39,399 nucleotides of DNA. Source: Flavobacteriales bacterium CG_4_9_14_3_um_filter_40_17 (GTDB lineage Bacteria; Bacteroidota; Bacteroidia; Flavobacteriales; Flavobacteriaceae). Under the pieces are notes generated by a model. That model saw only the letters and a list, made by a program, of their open reading frames with translations, was not told the origin of the DNA and searched no databases. Numbering within the stretch: the stretch's first letter is position 1; the number at the start of each line of letters is the position of its first letter. Positions 16,178 to 22,771 of this stretch are shown here, in pieces. The DNA lies in assembly GCA_002790195.1 (NCBI GenBank), contig PFUR01000019.1, positions 1,121-40,519 on the forward strand. Reading direction: 5' to 3'. Position numbers and translations under genes: made by a program.

Positions 16178-17104
16178 ATGCAACTAAAAGAAGCCATCCA
16201 ACATACCTCCGGATTCGGAAACCTTCAGCTCTTGGCCAATCAGGTGGTGGAGGGTTTTATCAGTGGCATACACAAAAGCCCTTTCAGGGGGTTTTCGGCC
16301 GAATTTGCTGAGCACAAAAGTTTCAATCCGGGCGATTCGACCCGGTATATCGATTGGAAACACTACGCCAAGACCGATAGGCTGTACATCAAAACCTATG
16401 AAGAAGAAACCAATCTGCGTTGCCATCTGATCATCGACAATTCAGCTTCGATGCATTATCCGCTGTTAAAATCACAGACGCTCCAAAACTACAATAAAAT
16501 CGGTTTTTCTGTTTTGGCTGCGGCTTCTTTGATGAATTTGCTTAAACGCCAGCGCGACGCTGTAGGCTTGAGTATTTATTCAGACAACTACACGTATTAT
16601 TCTCCAGAGAAAGGAAGTGACAGGCATCACCGAATGCTGTTGCAACAAATGGAAGATTTGCTTGAAAATCAACAAGCATCCTCAACGGATACATTTACCT
16701 TTTTGCATCAAATTGCCGAAAAAATCAAACGTCGTTCGTTGGTTTTTCTGTTTACCGATATGTTTCAAGCTGCCACAAACCCCGGGCAGCTGTTTGATGC
16801 GTTGAAACATCTCAAGCACAACAAACACCAAGTAGTTTTGTTTCATGTAATTGACAAAACCACTGAGCAGGAATTCAGCTTTGAAAATACACCCAAGCGT
16901 TTTGTGGATGTAGAAACCGGACAAAAAATCGACTTGTTTGCTGACAACATCAAAGAAATTTACAAGCAAAAAATGCAGCAGTTTAATGAAGCACTCAAAC
17001 TGCAATGTGCTAAATATCAAATAGGTTATGTTCAATCCGATATTCACAACTCGCTGGAATTGATACTTTCAACTTATCTGAACGCGCGCGCGCTTTTTGT
17101 TTGA
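16178..17104 (+). CDS. DUF58 domain protein (vWA-like)
   Basis: A 308-residue cytoplasmic protein of the DUF58 family, often found beside MoxR ATPases and Bat aerotolerance proteins. The signature PGDSTRYIDWKHYAKTDRLY is at about residues 51-70. A von Willebrand-like region starts with HLIIDNSASMHYP, a partial MIDAS (DxSxS type), and contains LVFLFTDMF and QVVLFHVID strands. No MoxR gene is in the window, so this copy is separated from the classical cluster. Only the trxA terminator separates it from trxA, and no separate promoter is evident. Confidence 0.9.
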   Translation: MQLKEAIQHTSGFGNLQLLANQVVEGFISGIHKSPFRGFSAEFAEHKSFNPGDSTRYIDWKHYAKTDRLYIKTYEEETNLRCHLIIDNSASMHYPLLKSQTLQNYNKIGFSVLAAASLMNLLKRQRDAVGLSIYSDNYTYYSPEKGSDRHHRMLLQQMEDLLENQQASSTDTFTFLHQIAEKIKRRSLVFLFTDMFQAATNPGQLFDALKHLKHNKHQVVLFHVIDKTTEQEFSFENTPKRFVDVETGQKIDLFADNIKEIYKQKMQQFNEALKLQCAKYQIGYVQSDIHNSLELILSTYLNARALFV

Positions 17105-17135
17105 ATGAATAAAAGGTTGAATTAAAGAAAAAATG

Positions 17136-17166
17136 TTTGCAGATACCAAATTGCGGTGTATATTTG
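17136..17166 (+). promoter_or_regulatory. Strong Bacteroidota promoter for tRNA-Asp
   Basis: TTTG at 17136-17139, exactly 19 bp, then TATATTTG at 17159-17166. This is the best full match to the TTTG-N19-TAnnTTTG consensus in the window. Transcription should begin about 17171, roughly 14 bases before the mature tRNA. Confidence 0.85.
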
Positions 17167-17184
17167 CAACCGCTTACAGAATTT

Positions 17185-17258
17185 GGTTCGGTAGTTCAGT
17201 TGGTTAGAATACCTGCCTGTCACGCAGGGGGTCGCGGGTTCGAGTCCCGTCCGGACCG
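17185..17258 (+). tRNA. tRNA-Asp (anticodon GTC)
   Basis: A 74-base cloverleaf. The acceptor stem GGTTCGG pairs with CCGGACC (one G-T pair), followed by discriminator G at 17258. The anticodon stem CCTGC/GCAGG holds the loop CTGTCAC with anticodon GTC at 17219-17221. The T arm contains GGTTCGAGTCC. The 3' CCA is not encoded (GCA follows) and must be added by the CCA enzyme. Confidence 0.97.
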
Positions 17259-17261
17259 CAA

Positions 17262-17293
17262 GGCCGTCTCTAAAGAGGCGGTTTTTCTTTTTT
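17262..17293 (+). terminator. Terminator after tRNA-Asp
   Basis: CCGTCTC (17264-17270) pairs with GAGGCGG (17275-17281), with one T-G wobble and loop TAAA, followed by TTTTTC and seven T. It closes a single-tRNA transcript. Confidence 0.88.
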
Positions 17294-17833
17294 TATAGGT
17301 TTTTCAAATGGTTCAAGTTCGTTTGGCCATCTTATCGACATCTTCTTTATTGATCTAATCTCAGCCTATAGCCTTCCATTTTTCAGTACTACAGCTATCC
17401 TAAATTAACTTAAAGAATGAAAAGCTACGAAATCGAAGACTTTGGATTATTCAAAATATTTGTTTGATTTTAAATTTTCAGCTGTACTATCAAAGCCCTG
17501 TATTTTGATTTATTGGGATTGATAACAGAAATGAAAAATTTAAATTTACATTCAGTTTGTACGGTACAAAATCAAAAAATAAGTTATCAAAATCTTCATT
17601 AGCATAGGCTCTAAGAACTTCATAATATTATTTAGATTTGGTCAATAATAACCTGATTTCTAATATTTTATAATGGATACAAAATTCCTCTCGGAATTTC
17701 ACTCAAACTGACGCATTTTGGATTAAAAAAATCCAGGTTAAAAGTTAGTTACCTAAGTCAATTGTTTTAGTTCTGAAATTGCAAAAAATGGTCTATATTG
17801 ATTGCCCGTTTTTCAAATGCCTGATAAACAAAC
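17294..17833. other. Gene-free AT-rich stretch
   Basis: About 540 bases with no credible coding frame on either strand. The longest ATG frames are under 20 codons, for example a 16-codon frame at 17417. Neither a tRNA nor a known riboswitch or repeat family is recognised. The only internal structure seen is a perfect 15-base palindrome at 17556-17570. It may hold decayed genes; a minus-strand reading near 17320-17390 gives short peptides broken by stops, too degraded to identify. Confidence 0.6.
17556..17570. repeat. Perfect palindrome in the gene-free stretch
   Basis: TTTGTAC-G-GTACAAA, with 7-base perfect arms around one base. It is too short for a terminator and has no T run; it could be a dimeric-regulator site, although no nearby gene start explains it. 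Confidence 0.6.
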
Positions 17834-17870
17834 AAAAAGACCAATAATTTGAAGAATTAAAGGTCTTTTT
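17834..17870 (-). terminator. Terminator of the lysozyme-like gene
   Basis: AAAAAGACC (17834-17842) and GGTCTTTTT (17862-17870) are perfect inverted 9-mers around a 19-base loop that can itself partly pair. It lies 26 bp past the end of the minus-strand gene at 17896, and its symmetry would stop transcription both ways. Confidence 0.65.
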
Positions 17871-17895
17871 GAAAAGTCTAAACCAAAGGAATAGA

Positions 17896-18531
17896 TTAGA
17901 GTCTTGCGTGCTGGTCTTCTTTAATCATTGACAAGTTGTAGCCTGAAAATTTGCGGATGTAAGACTGTATGGAAGCACCATTGGCATCAGAAAATCTGAC
18001 TTGTCCGTTGCTTCTTAAATAATTTTTCACATTTCCCGCTCCCGCCAAGTGGGCTGCAGCCAAAATACCGGACTCAGTTACCAAATCGCCGTTGATGATT
18101 TTTCCATCGTATTTTGCAATATCCCGTCTGAGAATCCATTTGTTTCTCGCGATGTATTTTTCAAATACTATTTCTTGAAGCACCGGCGTTTTAAGGAACG
18201 TTACCGTATCGTGTACACCCAACATTTTCAAGGTCGACGAGCCAAACTGGTATTTACCCATATAGCCAAACGAATTGACTGCATGATACCTTCCTCCGGA
18301 TTCTTTAAAAGCCAACCGTTCCTTAAACGCATTAAATGATCTTCCGTAGAAAGGAATTTTCAAGACAAATTCTTGATTGGCAGAGGCATAATGTTGTGGA
18401 AAATCAGCTTCTACAGGATCAGTAACTATAAAACTGGGATGTATTTTAATGGATTTTTTGTCAGAAAAACCGAAACTGATAAGAGCTAAAACGGCTACAA
18501 AATAAGAATACTTGATAACTCGTTTTTTCAT
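17896..18531 (-). CDS. Exported lysozyme-like (transglycosylase-fold) protein
   Basis: A 211-residue protein with a signal peptide or N-terminal anchor (MKKRVIKYSYFVAVLALISF). The C-terminal domain has the lysozyme/SLT fold pattern: FKERLAFKESGGRYHAVNS (candidate catalytic Glu77), GYMGKYQFGSSTLKMLGV, and later ESGILAAAHLAGAGNVKNYL. I infer cleavage of peptidoglycan glycan strands in the periplasm. It stands alone with a promoter at 18592-18621 and terminator 17834-17870, and it lies beside the mltG operon on the same strand. Confidence 0.8.
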   Translation of the reverse strand: MKKRVIKYSYFVAVLALISFGFSDKKSIKIHPSFIVTDPVEADFPQHYASANQEFVLKIPFYGRSFNAFKERLAFKESGGRYHAVNSFGYMGKYQFGSSTLKMLGVHDTVTFLKTPVLQEIVFEKYIARNKWILRRDIAKYDGKIINGDLVTESGILAAAHLAGAGNVKNYLRSNGQVRFSDANGASIQSYIRKFSGYNLSMIKEDQHARL

Positions 18532-18591
18532 AAGATTTAATTTCCTTTAAGCCTTACCTTAGTCGAAACAAAGTGCTTAAAATTAACGTTG

Positions 18592-18621
18592 CAAATATAA
18601 ACCTTTTTTATACAGTATCAA
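18592..18621 (-). promoter_or_regulatory. Promoter of the lysozyme-like gene
   Basis: On the minus strand, TTG (18621-18619) is followed after 19 bp by TATATTTG (18599-18592). Transcription should begin near 18587, about 55 bases before the ATG at 18531. Confidence 0.65.
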
Positions 18622-18793
18622 TCTAAGCAAGTTAATCTTATCTTAATGAAAATGTGGGTTTTGTAAATTAAATCGCTTTCAAACGCTTGTTTTTATTGAC
18701 GTTAAATTGATTTATAAAACTTTAAAAAATGCCTTTACATGGTAATATAAAACATATATTTGATAAAATTGGACACCGAAAATCGATGTTTTT

Positions 18794-19837
18794 TTAACGC
18801 ATAATACGTTGTTTGTTAACCCACTGTTGGTATTTAATTCGGTTTTTGTTGTGTTGTTGAAGTGTTTTTGCAAATTTATGATAGCCAAAATTTTCAACAT
18901 CTGCTACAAAATAGAAATAGTCATGTGTCTCCGGATTCAAAACAGCATCTAAAGCAACTATATCGGGCATAGTAATTGGACCCGGCGGCAATCCTTTGTA
19001 TTTGTAGGTATTGTAGGGCGATTCAATTTCCAAATCTTTCAACAAAACCCGTTTAATTACGATATCGAAGTTTTTGCTTGTTTTTTTCAATGCAAAAATG
19101 ACGGTCGGGTCAGCCTGCAATGGCCAACCTTTTTTCAACCGATTTAAGTAAACTCCCGCTACGCGAGGCATCTCATCGTGCTTGTTGGTTTCTTTTTGAA
19201 CAATCGACGCCAAAATACTAACTTGAATGGGTGATAGGTTTAATTTATCTGCTTTAGCCAGTCTTTCTGTATTCCAAAACCGTTGGTTTTCTTTCCCCAT
19301 TCTCTCAATAAATTGACTAGACGAAGTATTCCAGAAAAATTCGTAAGTGTTGGGAATAAAATAACTTATTACGGTTTGATCATCAAGGCGCTTTTCACTC
19401 AAAAAGTCCTCATTTAACATGCTGTTTACAAGTGAAATACTGTCGGCTTCGATTTGTTTGGAAATGCGTCCGGCTAAATTGTAGATTGTTTCTTGATTGT
19501 TAAAAGAAACATGGATGGGTACATTGGCAGTCCGCAAAGTATTGATGATGGCGTTGTTATTCATTCCTTTTTTAAGAATGTATTTACCTGATTTCAAGTT
19601 ATATACATATTCTTTTCGCTTTGCCAACACGTCGAAATTTTCGATGTTTTTCAACAAAGGCTCCAAGTCTTTTCTAAGTTCCGAATATGTTTCGCCTGTT
19701 TTGATAAAAAGGGTTGCTTCCGGATTGTTGAAATTGGTATTGGGCATCATGACAATCTGATATATCCGAAATGAAAAATATCCGGCGATCAAAAGGCCGA
19801 TAAATGCAGTTGCAATAAATATTTTTTTGAAATACAC
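18794..19837 (-). CDS. mltG: Endolytic peptidoglycan transglycosylase MltG
   Basis: A 347-residue membrane-anchored enzyme of the YceG/MltG family that cuts nascent glycan strands. There is one N-terminal membrane segment (about 5-22), a LysM-like part, then the catalytic region with LASIVQKETNKHDEMPRVAG (candidate catalytic Glu216), YLNRLKKGWPLQADPTV, SPYNTYKYKGLPPGPI and YFYFVAD. The start is GTG (19837-19835), two bases after the GNAT stop, so the genes are translationally linked. It is the last gene of the dapF-GNAT-mltG operon. Confidence 0.95.
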   Translation of the reverse strand: MYFKKIFIATAFIGLLIAGYFSFRIYQIVMMPNTNFNNPEATLFIKTGETYSELRKDLEPLLKNIENFDVLAKRKEYVYNLKSGKYILKKGMNNNAIINTLRTANVPIHVSFNNQETIYNLAGRISKQIEADSISLVNSMLNEDFLSEKRLDDQTVISYFIPNTYEFFWNTSSSQFIERMGKENQRFWNTERLAKADKLNLSPIQVSILASIVQKETNKHDEMPRVAGVYLNRLKKGWPLQADPTVIFALKKTSKNFDIVIKRVLLKDLEIESPYNTYKYKGLPPGPITMPDIVALDAVLNPETHDYFYFVADVENFGYHKFAKTLQQHNKNRIKYQQWVNKQRIMR

Positions 19838-19839
19838 TT

Positions 19840-20364
19840 TTAGGATGCAAAAATAAATTGAAGCATTATTTCGTTTTCATAGAATCCTGCATCATAAATC
19901 CAATCGATTTTTGTGCCGGTTTTTTGAAAGCCTGATTTTTCAAATAGTTTCAAACTCGCGGAATTATGCTCACCAATATTCGCATAAAGTTGGTGTAGAT
20001 CCAAGCTATTTTTAGCGTATTCTTTAACCAGGCTTAAAACAGCATTGCCAATTCCTTTATTTCGATGAGCTTCGTTTAGAACAATACCTAAACCAGCTCT
20101 TTTGTGTTTGGGCTCAAAGTCAAAAAAATCAAGCAAGCCTATTGCCTCTCCATCCCGAAGACAAATCACCAAGCGCAATTGCTTGGCTGTGTATATGTCT
20201 TCTCCCGCATTTTTGATATATTCTGTCAAAAGGTATTTTGAATAAGGTATTTGGGTATTGCTGATTTTCCAAAGCGATTCGTCGTTTTCTATTTTCAATA
20301 GAAAATTCAAGTCATCAGGTTCCAATGCGCGAAGTTGGCAATATGCATTCCTCAGACTCAACAT
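19840..20364 (-). CDS. GNAT family N-acetyltransferase (RimJ/RimL type)
   Basis: A 174-residue acetyl-CoA-dependent transferase. The N-terminal LRNAYCQLRALEPDDLNFL and the acetyl-CoA loop HRNKGIGNAVL (RxxGxG type) are present, then LYANIGEHNSASLKLFEKSGF, the usual GNAT end. The substrate is unknown; such proteins acetylate small amines or protein N termini. The ATG overlaps the dapF stop by 7 bases, and mltG follows after 2 bases, so it sits in the middle of a tight operon. Confidence 0.9.
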   Translation of the reverse strand: MLSLRNAYCQLRALEPDDLNFLLKIENDESLWKISNTQIPYSKYLLTEYIKNAGEDIYTAKQLRLVICLRDGEAIGLLDFFDFEPKHKRAGLGIVLNEAHRNKGIGNAVLSLVKEYAKNSLDLHQLYANIGEHNSASLKLFEKSGFQKTGTKIDWIYDAGFYENEIMLQFIFAS

Positions 20365-21134
20365 GGATAGATTCCTTTAAAAACCAAGCAAGCCGGACCA
20401 ATCAAAAAGATGTTTTCATATCCTTTTGCCGTTTTTTTGAAAACCACTTTGAGTTCTCCTCCGGGGGTAAGTAAACACACCTCTTCGGATGATTTTTTCA
20501 AATGATGCATAGCCAGTGCAACGGCAGTTACGCCTGTTCCACATGACAAAGTTTCATTTTCCACGCCACGCTCGTAAGTTCGTACTGAAAAAATGTCTGA
20601 ACCGGCTTGTTCTACAAAATTGACATTGGTTCCCTTCTCAAAATAAGGCGCACCCCGCCTGATGGAACTCCCGGCTCGGACAACATCAAAAGATTTCAAA
20701 TCCTTTACCAAAGTAACATGATGTGGCGAACCTGTGTCTAAAAAAACATGGTTTGTATAACTTTCAAGTATCGTTACATCTTGCATCTTCAGGCTGACCA
20801 AATCGTCCGAAATAGTTGCTTCATGCATTCCGTCAATCGCTTCAAATACACATTTTTGGGTTATAATTCCAAGCTGCTTGGCAAAGGCAACTAAGCACCT
20901 CCCGCCGTTTCCACACATGCTGCTTTCTCTTCCGTCGGAGTTATAATAAACCATTTTGAAATCATACACAGGATGATTTTCCAACAAAATCAAGCCATCA
21001 GCTCCAATGCCAAATTTTCTGTCGCAGAGCTTGGCAATCAGTTTGGTATCGTTTTTGTCAAAACTGAGTTTTCTGTTGTCGAGTATGACAAAATCGTTAC
21101 CTGTTCCTTGGTATTTAAAAAATTCGATTTGCAT
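20358..21134 (-). CDS. dapF: Diaminopimelate epimerase
   Basis: A 258-residue enzyme that interconverts LL- and meso-diaminopimelate for lysine and peptidoglycan synthesis. The two catalytic cysteines are visible: Cys74 in SSMCGNGGRC (the first Cys) and Cys198 in ETLSCGTGVTAVALA. FFKYQGTGNDFVILDN opens the protein. The frame is open 12 codons further upstream, but ATG 21134 begins the conserved domain and lies just past a -7 box, so it is chosen. It heads the dapF-GNAT-mltG operon, all cell-wall linked except perhaps GNAT. Confidence 0.97.
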   Translation of the reverse strand: MQIEFFKYQGTGNDFVILDNRKLSFDKNDTKLIAKLCDRKFGIGADGLILLENHPVYDFKMVYYNSDGRESSMCGNGGRCLVAFAKQLGIITQKCVFEAIDGMHEATISDDLVSLKMQDVTILESYTNHVFLDTGSPHHVTLVKDLKSFDVVRAGSSIRRGAPYFEKGTNVNFVEQAGSDIFSVRTYERGVENETLSCGTGVTAVALAMHHLKKSSEEVCLLTPGGELKVVFKKTAKGYENIFLIGPACLVFKGIYPC

Positions 21135-21151
21135 AAAGATTATTAAAACGA

Positions 21152-21159
21152 CAAAGTTA
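21152..21159 (-). promoter_or_regulatory. Putative -7 box for the dapF operon
   Basis: TAACTTTG on the minus strand, 17 bp before the dapF ATG, giving a leader of about 13 bases. The tandem repeat at 21185-21206 lies just upstream of it and could regulate either direction. Confidence 0.5.
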
Positions 21160-21184
21160 AATAAAACCAACGAAATACGCTTGG

Positions 21185-21206
21185 CGTTAAACTGACGTTA
21201 AACTGA
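21185..21206 (+). repeat. Perfect 11-bp tandem repeat, likely regulator site
   Basis: CGTTAAACTGA occurs twice head to tail (21185-21195, 21196-21206). Eleven-base direct repeats place two half-sites on the same DNA face, as in PhoB/OmpR-family operators. It covers the expected -33 zone of the HtrA gene, whose best -7 candidate is CATTTTTG at 21218-21225. Confidence 0.7.
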
Positions 21207-21258
21207 TAAAAGGGAATCATTTTTGCAATTAATTTTATTCAATAATTTAAAATAATAT

Positions 21259-22695
21259 ATGATGAAAAAGTTTCTTAGTCTTGTATTAGTTTCAGTTATC
21301 GGCGGAGCTGTCACTTTAGCTTCATACAAATTCTTTTTTGATAAAAGCCCGGAAAATCAAAATTCCATAGTTACCGGCTTGAGTCCGCAAATTGTGCAGA
21401 CAAAGTATGTTTCAAATAACATGACAGGATTACCCACAGATGTGGTTGAATTTACAGACGCAGCGGAAAAAACAATCCACACGGTGGTTCATGTCAAAAA
21501 CACGGCAGTTGACAACAATCCCGTCAATCCACTGCTCGAATTTTTATATGGTTTTGGAGGTAATCAGAACAGAGAGATTGTCGGATCCGGTTCGGGTGTC
21601 ATCATTTCTCCGGACGGGTACATAATCACCAACAACCACGTGGTTGAAAACGCGACAAAAATCAGCATTACCCTTAATGACAATCGTGAATTTGATGCCA
21701 AGCTTATCGGTACAGATCCCAAAACCGATATTGCACTCATCAAAATAGAAGCTGGTAAAGACTTGACTTTCATTACTTTTGGCGATTCTGACAACACCAA
21801 AGTAGGAGAATGGGTGTTGGCAGTCGGGAACCCATACAATTTAAATTCAACCGTAACAGCAGGTATCATCAGTGCCAAAGCGCGCGATTTGGGAAATGAC
21901 CCTAGAAAATCTATCCAATCATTTATCCAAACCGATGCGGCTGTCAATCCAGGAAACAGCGGTGGTGCGTTGGTCAATATTCGTGGCGAATTAATCGGGA
22001 TTAACACAGCTATTACGTCCCAAACCGGCTCTTATGTCGGGTATTCTTTTGCCGTTCCGAGCAATATTGCACGAAAAGTGATTGAAGATTTGATGGAATT
22101 CGGAGGGGTTCAGCGCGGTATTTTAGGTGTGACGGGTAGAGAAGTAAACAACGAACTCGTCAAAGAATTGGGGCTCAACGAAACGGAGGGTTTTTTTATT
22201 GATGATGTAGAACCCAACTCAGGCGCTTCTAAGGCAGGACTCAAAAAAGGAGATGTCATTATCAAACTTGATAACATCAAAATTTCAAAATTTGCTGATT
22301 TGTCAGGCTATCTCAACGCCAAAAGACCCTATGATGAAGTGAATGTATCTGTTGACCGATCTGGGGAAATAAAAGACTTTAAGGTCAAATTGACCAAGAA
22401 CGAGTTGATTCGATATAACTTGTACGGTATTGAACTTAAAAACATGAGTGCAGAAGAAGCTAAAAAGAGAAACCTCAAACAAGGTGTTGTCGTTAGCCGT
22501 GTCAATCGGGCAGATCTCATTAAATACGGAGGAGTAGAAGAAGGTTATGTAATTACGTCTATCAATGGTGTGAAGGTAAATACGGTAGAAGACGTTTCCA
22601 AAATCATCGAGGCAAAATCTGACGACCAACCTATCTTACTCGACATGTTAAACAAATCGGGAGGTATCGAAAAAATCAGGTTCTTCGGCAGATAG
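21259..22695 (+). CDS. htrA: HtrA/Do-family periplasmic serine protease
   Basis: A 478-residue envelope quality-control protease and chaperone. An N-terminal signal or anchor (MMKKFLSLVLVSVIGGAVTL) is followed by the trypsin-like domain with His127 (NNHVVENA), Asp157 (KTDIALIK) and Ser234 (NPGNSGGALV). PDZ1 is at about 280-370 (FIDDVEPNSGASKAGLKKGD) and PDZ2 at about 390-475 (GVVVSRVNRADLIKYGGV). This is the Do layout of two PDZ domains. The start is ATG 21259, with a second ATG directly after it. The 11-bp tandem repeat upstream suggests stress-type control by a response regulator (inference). A terminator hairpin follows. Confidence 0.95.
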   Translation: MMKKFLSLVLVSVIGGAVTLASYKFFFDKSPENQNSIVTGLSPQIVQTKYVSNNMTGLPTDVVEFTDAAEKTIHTVVHVKNTAVDNNPVNPLLEFLYGFGGNQNREIVGSGSGVIISPDGYIITNNHVVENATKISITLNDNREFDAKLIGTDPKTDIALIKIEAGKDLTFITFGDSDNTKVGEWVLAVGNPYNLNSTVTAGIISAKARDLGNDPRKSIQSFIQTDAAVNPGNSGGALVNIRGELIGINTAITSQTGSYVGYSFAVPSNIARKVIEDLMEFGGVQRGILGVTGREVNNELVKELGLNETEGFFIDDVEPNSGASKAGLKKGDVIIKLDNIKISKFADLSGYLNAKRPYDEVNVSVDRSGEIKDFKVKLTKNELIRYNLYGIELKNMSAEEAKKRNLKQGVVVSRVNRADLIKYGGVEEGYVITSINGVKVNTVEDVSKIIEAKSDDQPILLDMLNKSGGIEKIRFFGR

Positions 22696-22724
22696 CCAAC
22701 AAAAACTGACAGAAAATTTTTGTG

Positions 22725-22762
22725 AAAGCCTTGTAATTGATTTACTTTACAAGGCTTTTTTA
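22725..22762 (+). terminator. Strong hairpin between the HtrA and FAD dehydrogenase genes
   Basis: AAAGCCTTGTAA (22725-22736) pairs perfectly with TTACAAGGCTTT (22747-22758), followed by further T. It ends only about 10 bp before the next ATG, leaving little room for another promoter. Confidence 0.85.
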
Positions 22763-22771
22763 TACACAAAA

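Noticed and set aside
18755-18797. Possible small RNA: TATATTTG box followed by an ACACCG/CGATGT hairpin with T run on the plus strand
   Set aside because: The predicted transcript would be only about 30 bases and the -33 element is missing; probably chance in AT-rich DNA downstream of mltG.
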